From Brevibacillus daliensis (GTDB lineage Bacteria; Bacillota; Bacilli; Brevibacillales; Brevibacillaceae): 64,000 bases of DNA. The position numbers and the translations under genes are program-made. Position 1 is the first letter of the stretch; every line of letters begins with the position of its first letter. This document shows, piece by piece, positions 42,815 to 51,875 of the stretch. The DNA is taken from positions 1 through 64,000 of the forward strand of contig NZ_JAJISB010000006.1 in the NCBI RefSeq assembly GCF_021245735.1. Reading direction: 5' to 3'. The notes under the pieces were generated by a model. The model searched no databases. It worked only from the letters and a program-made list of their open reading frames with translations, and was not told where the DNA came from.

Positions 42815-44865
42815 TTGACTTGCTAGCCTCACCGATCACGGAACTGTACGGAATTGGGGAAGAGAGAGCCAGAGACATGGCGGCGCTTGGTATTGTCAGC
42901 ATTCGTGATTTGTTGGAGCACTTCCCCTCTCGCTATGAGGATTACCGAGTTCGGGATTTAACTGAAGTGAAGCATGATGAGAGGGTTACTCTCGTAGGTA
43001 CAGTCTACGGCGAACCCTCTGTTCGTTTTTATGGAAAACGCAAATCGCGTATCTCCATTAAGCTGGTGATTGATCGGGTAGTTGTATCGGCGGTCTGGTT
43101 TAACCAGATGTATGTGAAAAATCAGTTGTCCCCAGGTAAAGAAGTTGTCGTTACTGGCAAGTGGGACAAGCATAAGCTACAAATTACGGTAAGCGAGATG
43201 ACGGAGAAGGATTCTCCGCGTGAAAAAAAACGGACGGATCTGGTTCCTGTGTATCCGCTTGGTGCTGGAGTCAATTTACTGTTTTTACGTAAAACGATTC
43301 AGCGTGCTTTGGATAAGTATAAATCACAGATTCCAGAAATCTTGCCTGAAGAACTTGTGCAAAAGTATCGTCTGTTGCCACGAAGAGAAGCAATTGAAGC
43401 GATTCATTTTCCACAGGATGCAGAAGAAGGGAAGCAAGCGCGAAGAAGGCTGATGTTTGAGGAATTATTTTTATTCCAATTAAAAATGCAAGCCTTCCGT
43501 CGTATGACTCGTCAGCAGACGGAAGGGGTATCCCAACAGCTCCCGATGGAAGAAGTACGGGAATTTGTACGTCAGCTTCCCTTCCCGCTCACAGGTGCAC
43601 AAAAGCGAGTGGTAAAAGAAATTCTGGATGATATGCAGGCTCCTTATGCGATGAATCGCCTGTTACAGGGGGATGTAGGATCAGGTAAAACTGTGGTTGC
43701 CGCCATTGGTTTATACGCAACGGTAAAAGCAGGCTTTCAGGGTGCACTGATGGTTCCTACTGAAATTCTTGCTGAACAGCACATGGATTCGTTACAGGCG
43801 ATGCTTGAGCCTCAAGGCTTGCAGGTAGCACTTTTAACTGGGTCTGTGACAGGGAAAAGACGCCGTGAAATCCTGGATGCCCTTCAAATGGGGCAAATTG
43901 ATATCCTTGTGGGAACGCATGCCTTGATCCAGGATGATGTCTTCTTTAAAAATCTAGGGCTGGTCATTACGGATGAGCAGCATCGCTTCGGAGTAGAGCA
44001 ACGTCGGGTTCTTCGAAATAAAGGGCTGTCACCTGATGTATTGTTCATGACTGCTACACCGATTCCAAGAACGCTTGCCATTACAGCATTTGGTGATATG
44101 GATGTCTCCACGATTGATGAAATGCCTGCTGGACGTAAGCCTATTGAGACCAGTTGGGCAAAGCATGAACAGTTCCATACTGTTTTGGAGCGGTTGCGCG
44201 TGGAGCTGAAACATGGTAGACAAGCTTACGTGATTTGTCCGTTGATTGAAGAGTCGGAGAAGCTGGATGTTCAGAATGCGATCGATGTACATGCACAGCT
44301 AAGTGTATATTTTAAAGAGTATCAGGTTGGTTTGATGCACGGTCGCCTTCCGTCCAAAGAGAAGGATGCTGTCATGCAGGACTTTGCCAGCGCCAAGACC
44401 AACATTCTAGTCTCCACTACGGTTGTAGAAGTTGGGGTTAACGTGCCAAATGCTACCTATATGGTGATCTATGATGCCGAACGCTTTGGGCTTGCCCAGT
44501 TGCACCAGCTTCGCGGACGTGTAGGACGGGGAGCGGATCAATCGTACTGCGTGTTGATTGCTGACCCTAAGTCAGAGGTGGGAAAAGAGCGCATGCGAGT
44601 CATGTGTGAAACTAACGATGGCTTCGAGCTGTCCCAGCGTGATTTGGAGCTACGTGGTCCGGGTGACTTCTTTGGAACGAAGCAGAGTGGTTTGCCTGAC
44701 TTTAAGGTGGCTGACCTGTTAAGTGATTATAAGGCACTGGAAGTAGCTCGACAGGAAGCTGCTGTCATGGTGAATTCCGATGTATTCTGGAAAGAGGAAA
44801 AGTACGGCTGGTTGCGCCAGTATTTGCGTACACAGGGGATTTTGGAAGGAACTGTGCTGGATTAA
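42811..44865 (+). CDS. recG: ATP-dependent DNA helicase RecG
   Basis: 684 residues. N-terminal wedge domain (OB-fold) with LLEHFPSRYEDYR, then helicase motifs: Walker A LQGDVGSGKTVVAA, DEQHRFG box, MTATPIPRTLA, STTVVEVGVNVPNAT, HQLRGRVGRG and the TRG-type C-terminus with LELRGPGDFFGTKQSG. It regresses stalled forks and resolves R-loops. It ends the conserved block of the ylo region and is followed by a terminator. Confidence 0.96.
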   Translation: MIDLLASPITELYGIGEERARDMAALGIVSIRDLLEHFPSRYEDYRVRDLTEVKHDERVTLVGTVYGEPSVRFYGKRKSRISIKLVIDRVVVSAVWFNQMYVKNQLSPGKEVVVTGKWDKHKLQITVSEMTEKDSPREKKRTDLVPVYPLGAGVNLLFLRKTIQRALDKYKSQIPEILPEELVQKYRLLPRREAIEAIHFPQDAEEGKQARRRLMFEELFLFQLKMQAFRRMTRQQTEGVSQQLPMEEVREFVRQLPFPLTGAQKRVVKEILDDMQAPYAMNRLLQGDVGSGKTVVAAIGLYATVKAGFQGALMVPTEILAEQHMDSLQAMLEPQGLQVALLTGSVTGKRRREILDALQMGQIDILVGTHALIQDDVFFKNLGLVITDEQHRFGVEQRRVLRNKGLSPDVLFMTATPIPRTLAITAFGDMDVSTIDEMPAGRKPIETSWAKHEQFHTVLERLRVELKHGRQAYVICPLIEESEKLDVQNAIDVHAQLSVYFKEYQVGLMHGRLPSKEKDAVMQDFASAKTNILVSTTVVEVGVNVPNATYMVIYDAERFGLAQLHQLRGRVGRGADQSYCVLIADPKSEVGKERMRVMCETNDGFELSQRDLELRGPGDFFGTKQSGLPDFKVADLLSDYKALEVARQEAAVMVNSDVFWKEEKYGWLRQYLRTQGILEGTVLD

Positions 44866-44883
44866 AAGCATTTGTAAGTAAGC

Positions 44884-44925
44884 AAAAGGAGCCCTAGCTA
44901 TTGAACTGGACGGGCTCCTTTTTTA
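44884..44925 (+). terminator. Terminator after recG
   Basis: AAAAGGAGCCC (44884-44894) pairs with GGGCTCCTTTT (44912-44922), followed by T. Confidence 0.85.
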
Positions 44926-44942
44926 CTATATTGTGTCAACTA

Positions 44943-45200
44943 CCCGCCACTTAAATTCTAAGAATTTTGAAGTGGGGGCTTGTAACTCTACTACACGTCA
45001 TGCAAACGACCTTCGGTCTCTGACCTCAAACGTAGGTTACTATAGGCAGGCTGACAACTGCCCAACAAAAGAAGTCATGCTTCTAATGTCATTTGGTGAT
45101 GGTACTCAATTCCCATTTGTCTTAGATTCATTGCTCCGATCCTATCGTCATTCGATTTATATTGGCATGTTGTACAACAAAATGTATGTATCTTCTTATT
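44943..45200 (-). ncRNA. Candidate omega-RNA (reRNA) of the tnpB element
   Basis: In TnpB systems the guide RNA overlaps the 3' end of tnpB and runs through the right end. Here about 130 non-coding bases follow the stop codon and contain paired segments, GACCGAAGGTC (a perfect short hairpin, 45009-45019 on the plus strand), AGTTGTCAGCCTGCC-like stems and the terminal hairpin of CCCC(A)CTT with AAGTGGCGGG. The guide would come from sequence just beyond about 44940. The start of the RNA is a guess. Confidence 0.5.
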
Positions 45201-46193
45201 ACGATTATTTTTGTTTGTATTTCCACACTTTGGGCATTTTTGGCTTGTATAAGCAGGATCAAATGCAGTTACTTTTATATTGTTCATATTTCCTTTATAT
45301 TCAAGCATTTGTCTGAGTTGGTAAAACGCCCACGTTAGACGATAGTATCTGTCACGTTTCCGAACGGTAGTTGTTAGATTCATTCCCGTTAAGTCTTCAA
45401 TCGCAATCAGTGAATGTTCTCCTGCAAACTGGATAAGTGCCTTCGACAATACATGATTTGTATGTGTCATGAAACGGTTTTCTTTTCCACTTACTTTTTG
45501 GAGTTTTCGTTTAGCTGATTTTGTACCACAGGCTTGTAATCCTTTTCGTAAACGGACATATCTAGCTTTTGTTTCTTTTATCGCTGCTCCATTTTTAAAG
45601 AAGTGACTGTCGTTACTATCAATAGCCGTAGCTAAAAAACGCATTCCAAAATCAACACCAACAATATTTTTAATGGTGGAAGTGGCTTCAAATATTTTTT
45701 TTACAGCAAAATGCAAAAAGAATTTACCTTTTTTATATACAAGTGTGGCAGTACCAAATTCCCAAGAACCATCAAAATATTGCTCTATTCCTTTTGTGAT
45801 AAAGGGAATTTTAATACGTCCTTGTAAAGTACCAATACTGACTAGACCATCTTTTGCAAAAGAGTAATCACGCCCATAGGAGTATTGCAATTTAGGGCGT
45901 TCATATTCTACAAGTGTGATTTTGCCTTGTTCTTTCACAGTAGCATAACTTCCTGCAACAACCGTACAGACATTACAAGCCATTTGTGATTTCAAACCAA
46001 ACTGTTCTCGTAGTTCTGTATATACCAATTGTTGTAGCGACTTAAACTTAGATAACAAGTTGTTTTTATACGCTACTTGCGATGCATAATTTAATGCTTT
46101 TCGATTAGCATGTAAGGCGTCTTGTAGTAATATGGCTTGTTTACTCGTCGGTAATACTTTTGCTTTTGCGGTAATGATTAGTTCCACTTTCAC
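45075..46193 (-). CDS. tnpB: RNA-guided endonuclease TnpB (IS605/IS1341 family)
   Basis: 372 residues. N-terminal OrfB helix-turn-helix domain (MKVELIITAKAKVLPTSKQ onwards), RuvC-like nuclease with Asp181 (GVDFGMRFLATA), Glu266 (IAIEDLTGM) and Asp350 (SNDDRIGAMNL), and a four-Cys zinc finger (CPKCGN and CCTTC) between the second and third motifs. All catalytic residues are present, so it should be able to cut DNA under guide-RNA direction and thereby favour retention of the element. No tnpA is nearby. The upstream minus-strand site AAAGGAGGTG is a strong ribosome binding site. Confidence 0.92.
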   Translation of the reverse strand: MKVELIITAKAKVLPTSKQAILLQDALHANRKALNYASQVAYKNNLLSKFKSLQQLVYTELREQFGLKSQMACNVCTVVAGSYATVKEQGKITLVEYERPKLQYSYGRDYSFAKDGLVSIGTLQGRIKIPFITKGIEQYFDGSWEFGTATLVYKKGKFFLHFAVKKIFEATSTIKNIVGVDFGMRFLATAIDSNDSHFFKNGAAIKETKARYVRLRKGLQACGTKSAKRKLQKVSGKENRFMTHTNHVLSKALIQFAGEHSLIAIEDLTGMNLTTTVRKRDRYYRLTWAFYQLRQMLEYKGNMNNIKVTAFDPAYTSQKCPKCGNTNKNNRNKKIHTFCCTTCQYKSNDDRIGAMNLRQMGIEYHHQMTLEA

Positions 46194-46401
46194 ACCTCCT
46201 TTCTCAGTATGTGTACATTATATTGTCATTTACTGAAAAAGGAAATGTTTCGCTACGCAAAAAGGCAATTCCTCCCTGACCTACTCACTGGTGCTATCGC
46301 ACCTTCACGTTCCTTGAGGAAGGGGACTCCTTGCCTAAAAATGTTGAAACATGATCTCCTTATAAGATAAATACATGTAAACGAAAAGAGGTGCGAAAAT
46401 T

Positions 46402-46824
46402 TTGAACATTAGAGTGGCGAATGAATTAGATTTTCCTGAATTAAGACGGATATACATTGAAACACGACGTAATAGCTTTGTGTGGGAGAATAAAAATGAA
46501 ATGTCATTAGAAGATTTTGATAAACATACAGAAGATGAGTATATCATTTTAGCTGAGGATGATAATCAGATTATGGGGTTTACCTCTTTATATTTGCCAG
46601 AAAATTTTATTCATCTTTTATTTGTTCTTCCTGATTGTTCAGGCAAAGGTGTAGGTAGGAAGTTATTACATGCAGCCAGCGAAAAAATGAGTAAACCGTT
46701 GAGATTGAAATGCGTGTCCCAAAATCAACTTGCATTGAAATTCTATGAGAACAATGGTTGGAAGAAGGTTGTTGAAGAGGGTAGCCCCGGTGAAGAAAAA
46801 TATTGGGTTATGGTGTATGAATAA
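46402..46824 (+). CDS. GNAT-family N-acetyltransferase
   Basis: 140 residues, TTG start with AGAGGTG upstream. NIRVANELDFPELRRIYIET at the start; acetyl-CoA loop LPDCSGKGVGRKLL (Q/R-x-x-G-x-G/A, about residues 75-88); ALKFYENNGWKKV near 111-123. It resembles small GNATs of the YjaB/ElaA type. Substrate unknown. It lies just outside the tnpB element and ends in its own terminator. Confidence 0.85.
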   Translation: MNIRVANELDFPELRRIYIETRRNSFVWENKNEMSLEDFDKHTEDEYIILAEDDNQIMGFTSLYLPENFIHLLFVLPDCSGKGVGRKLLHAASEKMSKPLRLKCVSQNQLALKFYENNGWKKVVEEGSPGEEKYWVMVYE

Positions 46825-46856
46825 GAAGCCGTGTAAAAGTTGATATTGCTTGGATG

Positions 46857-46901
46857 GAAAAAAAGGAGCCCCAGTCAAAGTGCTGATAAGGCTCCTTTTT
46901 T
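46857..46901. terminator. Bidirectional terminator
   Basis: AAAAAAAGGAGCC pairs with GGCTCCTTTTTT around about 20 bases. It ends the GNAT gene and the minus-strand membrane-protein gene at 46907. Confidence 0.85.
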
Positions 46902-46906
46902 CGAAT

Positions 46907-47278
46907 CTATGCTCCAGTCTGCTTCATTTTTTTCCATTGCCTGATCAGGTTGATTACACCAATAAGCATTACACCCCAGAAGCTGATGCTATCCAAGGTA
47001 AGGCCGACATATGACGTACCGCCCAGCATTGTCAACACCAGCATTAATCCGGGAAAGTACAGTAAAATGAACAAGGAGTATCTGAATCGCTGTACGTTCG
47101 TAGCCGGAGTGCATATTTGATAATAGAGTATGCTACCTATCAAGATACTAATTTGGAGTAAAAGCAGAAGATTTTCGTTGATAAAAGCGGACCAGCTTCT
47201 TGCAAGGAAATAATCATAGGCAAAAATCAAGGTTATTACTAGTAGAAAAAAGGCATTTGCTGCTTTTTCCGATTTCAA
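46907..47278 (-). CDS. Hypothetical four-helix membrane protein
   Basis: 123 residues with four hydrophobic segments (about 8-24, 34-52, 66-85, 93-110) and a basic C-terminus (RQWKKMKQTGA). No family was recognised. It starts 13 bases after the stop of the secreted protein gene at 47292, so the two are probably co-transcribed. Confidence 0.6.
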   Translation of the reverse strand: MKSEKAANAFFLLVITLIFAYDYFLARSWSAFINENLLLLLQISILIGSILYYQICTPATNVQRFRYSLFILLYFPGLMLVLTMLGGTSYVGLTLDSISFWGVMLIGVINLIRQWKKMKQTGA

Positions 47279-47291
47279 AGCATCACACCCC

Positions 47292-48857
47292 TTATTTCCA
47301 TCCTACCACAAATAACCAATTTCCATCGGGTGTTGCTCCAATTATTTTTGAATCATTAGATTGCAAACGAATGGTCTTTTCTTTTTTCTGATCGGCATCA
47401 TAGAGATGTAAGGTATCTGCCGTACCCCCGTTACTTGTGGCCGATTTTACATAAGCCAGCTTATGTGTACCTGGAATCCATACTCCATCATGCCCTTGGT
47501 TATTAACTACTTGGTGCAGTTTGTTCCCTTTATATACTTTTCCTTCCGTAAATCCAAAGTAACGATAGATACCATCTGTCGATTGTTTAAAGCCTAGGTA
47601 AGTTACTTGCTCTGGAGATTTCCAAGGAGCCACCTTTTTGGTTTTCCAATCATAGCTGTAGGTGATTAAGGTATCGGTTCCTGTATAGTCCTCAAGTCGA
47701 ATATAGGCATATTGGCCTTCATCCTGGAAGTAAACAGGGTAGTTTTGATCGGACACCTGATTGATTGGTGCATGCCCTTTCAATGCTTTTTTATGACGTT
47801 CTAGCTTGCCAGTCTTCAGATGATAGATTCCTAAATCAAAATCTGTCTTCTGCTCCTTCGTTCCTAATGCTACAAATAGGTAATTACGGTCCTTACTGAA
47901 TCCTGAGCCATGCACATAATCCTTCAAAGCGATACGGTAGGCTGTGTTACTTTTTGGAATAGAAGGTGCAACCTTGGCGTCAGGAGCTGGATAAAAGAAC
48001 CCTCGGGTATCCGCTACAAATGTACCTGCTCCCATATAGTTGGTTTTCAGTTCAACTGGGTATTTGATCTCGGCTTTTGTTAGTAAATCGTACAGCGAAG
48101 AAAAGCGGAGTAATGGTCCATCACATTCACAATATTGTGCATAGCGTTGTACAAGCAGGTAGCGTTGTGCAGGGTCTGACAGGATCAAACTCTCATTTGA
48201 CTTTTTGAATGAGGTTAGTTTGATTTGTTTTGATCCATCCGTAGTAACCTTGTATAGCTGTTTTGGTTCTTTTACATATAGTGTCAGACCATTTTCTGAG
48301 CTTATTGTTTTACCGGTTTTTGTTTTTGCTCCTTTTAGATTTAATTTGTAATAGCCGAGAAAATAATACTCATTTTTTGCCGGCAATCTTTTCTGATCAG
48401 CTGTCACCACTACCTGGCTGTCGCTTTTCCAATGGAAGGAAAAGCAGGTATCCCCAATCACAACTTCTCTTTCTCCCACATTTGCTTTTAGCGTTTTTTC
48501 GACTGAGGTGCGATCCATAGGTTCTTTAAAGTAAATGGTAAACTGCTGTTCGTCAGGTGTAATAAGTTGGGCGCCAAAGGTGTCGAGTTGACTGGCAGAA
48601 TTCATGCGTGGTTCAGAGTCTACCTGCATCCAGTATTCATTATTCTTCACATCTGGTTTCGGCACAAATGGAGTAGTTCCGGGCACTGCCTTACTTCCTG
48701 ATAAAATAGTTGGATCTACAGGTTTATCGGGTGTACATCCTATGTTGGAAGTGGGTGGCTTGGGTTTCGCAATAACTTTAGCTTCCGAAGCAGGCATTGA
48801 AAAGGCAGTGCTCATCGAGAGAGCTACCACTAGTAACAGAATCAGTCGTTTTACCAT
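47292..48857 (-). CDS. Secreted protein with Ig-like and beta-propeller-like regions
   Basis: 521 residues from ATG 48857, preceded by AAAGGAG; the frame is open further upstream but lacks a ribosome binding site there. Signal peptide to about residue 26 (MVKRLILLLVVALSMSTAFS). Residues 80-200 contain an SbsA Ig-like or Big_5-type segment (QFTIYFKEPMDRTSVEKTL). From about 205 on, repeated strands such as LILSDPAQRYLLVQRY, GSGFSKDRNYLFVAL and GATPDGNWLFVVG suggest a beta-propeller. Function unknown. Transcribed divergently from the Y-family polymerase, with the LexA boxes in the shared upstream region. Confidence 0.7.
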   Translation of the reverse strand: MVKRLILLLVVALSMSTAFSMPASEAKVIAKPKPPTSNIGCTPDKPVDPTILSGSKAVPGTTPFVPKPDVKNNEYWMQVDSEPRMNSASQLDTFGAQLITPDEQQFTIYFKEPMDRTSVEKTLKANVGEREVVIGDTCFSFHWKSDSQVVVTADQKRLPAKNEYYFLGYYKLNLKGAKTKTGKTISSENGLTLYVKEPKQLYKVTTDGSKQIKLTSFKKSNESLILSDPAQRYLLVQRYAQYCECDGPLLRFSSLYDLLTKAEIKYPVELKTNYMGAGTFVADTRGFFYPAPDAKVAPSIPKSNTAYRIALKDYVHGSGFSKDRNYLFVALGTKEQKTDFDLGIYHLKTGKLERHKKALKGHAPINQVSDQNYPVYFQDEGQYAYIRLEDYTGTDTLITYSYDWKTKKVAPWKSPEQVTYLGFKQSTDGIYRYFGFTEGKVYKGNKLHQVVNNQGHDGVWIPGTHKLAYVKSATSNGGTADTLHLYDADQKKEKTIRLQSNDSKIIGATPDGNWLFVVGWK

Positions 48858-48967
48858 GAAGTTTCTCCTTTCCAAATAACAAAATATTTCTATAAGTATG
48901 ACGATAGAAAACTCGTTTCGTTTCGTGATCGATGGAAAATATTTCACAATTATTTTCGGTATAAATA

Positions 48968-49011
48968 AGAACATTTGTTTGCTATACTGCATATATAAGA
49001 ATATATGTTCG
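48968..49011 (+). promoter_or_regulatory. Two LexA (DinR/SOS) boxes and core promoter of the Y-family polymerase gene
   Basis: AGAACATTTGTTTG at 48968-48981 and AGAATATATGTTCG at 48998-49011 both match the Bacillus LexA consensus CGAACATATGTTCG with few changes. Between them lie TTGCTA and TATAAG, which can serve as -35 and -10. This places the gene under DNA-damage control, as known for uvrX in Bacillus. Confidence 0.75.
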
Positions 49012-49026
49012 TTTTTGGGAGGGTTC

Positions 49027-50265
49027 ATGGTGAGCAAAAAGCGGGTGATTTTCCTCATCGATATGCAAAGTTTTTATGCGAGTGTGGAAAAAGCAGCTAA
49101 TCCAGACTTGCGTGACAAACCGATTGTCGTAGCAGGTGATCCCAAAATAAGAAGTGGGGTCGTATTAGCTGCTTGTCCACTGGCTAAAGCATATGGGGTA
49201 GCTACACCAGAACCTTTGTGGCAAGCAGAGCAGAAATGCCGTCATCTGGTTGTGGTTCGTCCGCGCATGGAACGATATTTGGAAGTGGCTGTGCAGATTT
49301 CGATGATTTTTGAGTCTTATACAGACTTGGTGGAGCCTTTTTCGATTGACGAACAATTCCTCGATATTACAGGAAGCTTACGATTGTTCGGGAATGATCC
49401 AGAAGCAATTGCGGCTACTATTCGCAAGCGAGTATTTCTGGAGACAGGGGTGGTCTGTCGTGTAGGTATTGGAGAGAACAAGGTATTGGCAAAACTGGCT
49501 TGCGATATGGCAAAAAAGCGAGAGGGCGGGTGTTTTTGGCTAAAAAAAGAAGAGCTGGATCAGTCTTTGTGGAAATTGCCGATTGAGAAACTGTTTGGTG
49601 TAGGCTCACGCATGAAGAGCCATTTTCATCGAATGGGGATATACAAGATTAGGCAGCTGGCAGAGACGTCCGTTGATGTACTGATTAAACGGTTTGGTGT
49701 AAATGGAGAGGTGTTGTGGCGTACGGCGCATGGAATTGATGAATCGCCTGTTTCTGCTAAGGCACATGATGTACAGAAAGGAATTGGACATCATATGACG
49801 CTGCCGCGCGATTATCATACTGCAGAAGAGATCAAAATCATTATCCTGGAGCTATGCGAAGAGGTGTGCCGGCGAGCACGTAAGAAGGAATTAATGGGGG
49901 CTGTTGTTTCGCTAGGCTGTCGGGGTGCTGATTTTGACTTGCCTACAGGTTTTTCTAGGCAGGTGAAGATGATAGAGCCAACTAACGATGCAATGACACT
50001 TTACAAGTATGCCTGTCAGCTGTTTGCGGAGCATTGGGAGCATTCGCCTATACGTAGTGTCGGCATCCAGCTAAGTCAGCTTGTTTCTGACCAGGTATGC
50101 CAATTGAATCTATTTGAGGACAAAATGAAGCAACGATCGCTTGCCTATACGATGGATGGCATTCGTTCTAAATATGGCAATGATTCAATTGTGCGCGCCA
50201 CATCACTGCTCTCGGCCGGGCAGGCCAAAGAGCGAGCGAATAAAATTGGGGGGCACTACAAATGA
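49027..50265 (+). CDS. uvrX: UvrX-type Y-family DNA polymerase (ImuB/UmuC-like)
   Basis: 412 residues from ATG 49027 (GGGAGGG close upstream; GTG 49030 is an alternative); the frame runs open back to 48898, but across the LexA boxes. Palm motifs: FLIDMQSFYASVEKA and PFSIDEQFLDITGS give the catalytic acidic residues; LACDMAKK and VGIGENKVLAKLA follow; little-finger domain after about 240. Such polymerases perform translesion synthesis and SOS mutagenesis. The next gene overlaps by 4 bases. A YolD-like gene, its usual companion, lies 2 kb further on. Confidence 0.88.
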   Translation: MVSKKRVIFLIDMQSFYASVEKAANPDLRDKPIVVAGDPKIRSGVVLAACPLAKAYGVATPEPLWQAEQKCRHLVVVRPRMERYLEVAVQISMIFESYTDLVEPFSIDEQFLDITGSLRLFGNDPEAIAATIRKRVFLETGVVCRVGIGENKVLAKLACDMAKKREGGCFWLKKEELDQSLWKLPIEKLFGVGSRMKSHFHRMGIYKIRQLAETSVDVLIKRFGVNGEVLWRTAHGIDESPVSAKAHDVQKGIGHHMTLPRDYHTAEEIKIIILELCEEVCRRARKKELMGAVVSLGCRGADFDLPTGFSRQVKMIEPTNDAMTLYKYACQLFAEHWEHSPIRSVGIQLSQLVSDQVCQLNLFEDKMKQRSLAYTMDGIRSKYGNDSIVRATSLLSAGQAKERANKIGGHYK

Positions 50266-50687
50266 GTGAGACGACGGCAGTGCCTGAAGAATGGCAGGAT
50301 CATGTGCGAGAATGCATCCTGTATGACCTCTTGTTTAAAGCAGCAATGGTTGACCATCAGGCACTGTATGGTCTGTCCCTCTCTTTGTCCTACCATAGCT
50401 TATTGGAGAGCCTCTCACGTTTTGCGGAGCGAAGGCATCATGAACTTCGTCGGGCTTTGCTTGACCGAAATTGCCGAATACTTGAGGCAAAAAGTAAAAA
50501 AGGTGTGTATCTGGTTATGATCAGAAAAAACGGGTACCTGCATGAGCTAATCTATTCGCCAGAGCTGCTGCGCGCTGAATGTGAAGTTCGCATTCAGGAG
50601 TGGCTTATGACGACTCGGAATTTTGTTTCCGATCCATTCGTTCAGTCCAGAGAAACAGGAGATAAGCAATCAGGAATAAAACCATGA
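50262..50687 (+). CDS. Hypothetical protein coupled to the Y-family polymerase
   Basis: 141 residues. ATG overlaps the polymerase stop (ATGA). Mostly helical to about 80 (ECILYDLLFKAAMVDHQALY), then an arginine-rich segment (RRHHELRRALLDRN) and a beta hairpin (KGVYLVMIRKNGYLHELIYS). No family was recognised; it is not a clear YolD. The position makes a role in SOS or translesion synthesis plausible. Its last 83 bases overlap the convergent MFS gene, which is unusual; the C-terminal 25 residues may be recent. Confidence 0.6.
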   Translation: MSETTAVPEEWQDHVRECILYDLLFKAAMVDHQALYGLSLSLSYHSLLESLSRFAERRHHELRRALLDRNCRILEAKSKKGVYLVMIRKNGYLHELIYSPELLRAECEVRIQEWLMTTRNFVSDPFVQSRETGDKQSGIKP

Positions 50688-51873
50688 ACAGTGCTGAAAC
50701 GCCATACATCACGGAATAGGAATAAAGGGTAGCGACGAGTCCTAACAGCATAGAGCCGACTGCAACGCCCAAATCAGTAGCACTTAAGAAAACAGCATTC
50801 GCCATTCCGCGCTTTTCAATAGCGACTTCCTTAATCAGCCAGGCTTGAATGGAAGGTTGAATCATTCCAAAGCCTGCACCATACAATAAAGCAGAAATAA
50901 TCAGTCCTCCCACACTTGTGGTAAAGGCAAGAAATAGCATGCTGATCATTACGAACAACGCGCCGGGAATGAGTACAGCTTGATGTCCCTTACGATCAAA
51001 AACTCGTCCGGAAACAGGGCGAACCAGAAAAATCATGAGTGCATTATATAAGTAAAATTGTCCCACATTGGCAAGTTGCATTTCCTTACCAAATAGGGCA
51101 AGGAAGCTAAGCAATCCACCATAGGTAATGGCGAGGAACATGTTAAGCATGCAGGGAAGCCAGATTTTTTTATCCAGAAAAAAGTGACCTGATTTCTGAG
51201 TGTTTTCCGTTACATCTGCATCACTCGACGCTTGGCTGGCTGGCGATGCCTGAACGGATTCCTGCGGGAGAGAAGCGGAACGCGAAGATACTTTTCTGAT
51301 ACGACGCATGATAAAGAGCAAGGGGAAAATCAGAATAAGCAGGATCGTAGAGATTACAGATAACGTGGTGAAACCCAAATCTGCTAAAATCCACAACCCG
51401 ATCATTGGCCCCAGTGCCATAGCGAGACTTCCTGACAACCCGAAATACCCCATGCCTTCTCCGATCCGTCTGATGGGAACCGCATAAGATGCCATCGTAG
51501 GGAATGTAATGCTAGCCATTCCGAAGCCGAATCCATAAGCAACACGCATAACAAGTAAAAAGAGGATGCTTCCGGCAAACGGATAGCTGATTGTGGCGAC
51601 GGCAGAAGCGAGTAGCCCTACTATCATTACAAATGGAAGCTTGCCCCGTCTGAGCATTTCTCCTGCAAATAAGCGTGTTACGATTGCCGTCAATGCAAAC
51701 AAACTGGTTACAAGACTAACCATAAAATCGTTTGCTAAAAATGTCTCTTTTACATAGAGGGGAAAGGCAGAGAGTACCATTTGTAAATTAAGAGCTAAGA
51801 GCAAATTACAGATGATCAAAATAATAAAACGTTTGGTCCAAAGCTGTTCTTGATGACTTTCCAAAAAACTCAC
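50605..51873 (-). CDS. MFS transporter
   Basis: 422 residues, about 12 transmembrane segments. It begins SFLESHQEQLWTKRFIILII; the central loop (about 195-230) is Ser/Ala/Gln-rich. It resembles YwoG-like and staphylopine-exporter-type MFS proteins, but the substrate is unknown. The MarR-family gene is 2 bases upstream in the same direction, indicating a regulator and efflux pair. Its 3' end overlaps the plus-strand gene at 50262-50687. Confidence 0.85.
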   Translation of the reverse strand: MSFLESHQEQLWTKRFIILIICNLLLALNLQMVLSAFPLYVKETFLANDFMVSLVTSLFALTAIVTRLFAGEMLRRGKLPFVMIVGLLASAVATISYPFAGSILFLLVMRVAYGFGFGMASITFPTMASYAVPIRRIGEGMGYFGLSGSLAMALGPMIGLWILADLGFTTLSVISTILLILIFPLLFIMRRIRKVSSRSASLPQESVQASPASQASSDADVTENTQKSGHFFLDKKIWLPCMLNMFLAITYGGLLSFLALFGKEMQLANVGQFYLYNALMIFLVRPVSGRVFDRKGHQAVLIPGALFVMISMLFLAFTTSVGGLIISALLYGAGFGMIQPSIQAWLIKEVAIEKRGMANAVFLSATDLGVAVGSMLLGLVATLYSYSVMYGVSALFMVLFLIAYLLFLWTERMDRKQNSESS

Positions 51874-51875
51874 TC

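Larger units (their letters stand above)
44935..46345 (-). mobile_element. Stand-alone IS605/IS1341-type tnpB element
   Basis: The element contains tnpB with no tnpA. The right end (minus strand, downstream of tnpB) folds as a hairpin at 44943-44978. The left end, upstream of tnpB, has a hairpin with outer arms GGCAA (46264) and TTGCC (46331), inner arms TTCCTC and GAGGAA, and a tip GGTGC-tatc-GCACC (46290-46303). Exact boundaries are uncertain because this family makes no direct repeats. It has inserted between recG and a GNAT gene. Confidence 0.75.

Noticed and set aside
44933-45316. Plus-strand frame opposite the tnpB 3' end
   Set aside because: Antisense to TnpB and its right-end RNA; composition is not protein-like.
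48898-49026. N-terminal extension of the Y-family polymerase
   Set aside because: It would run through the LexA boxes and promoter; the family begins near VIFLIDMQSFYA.
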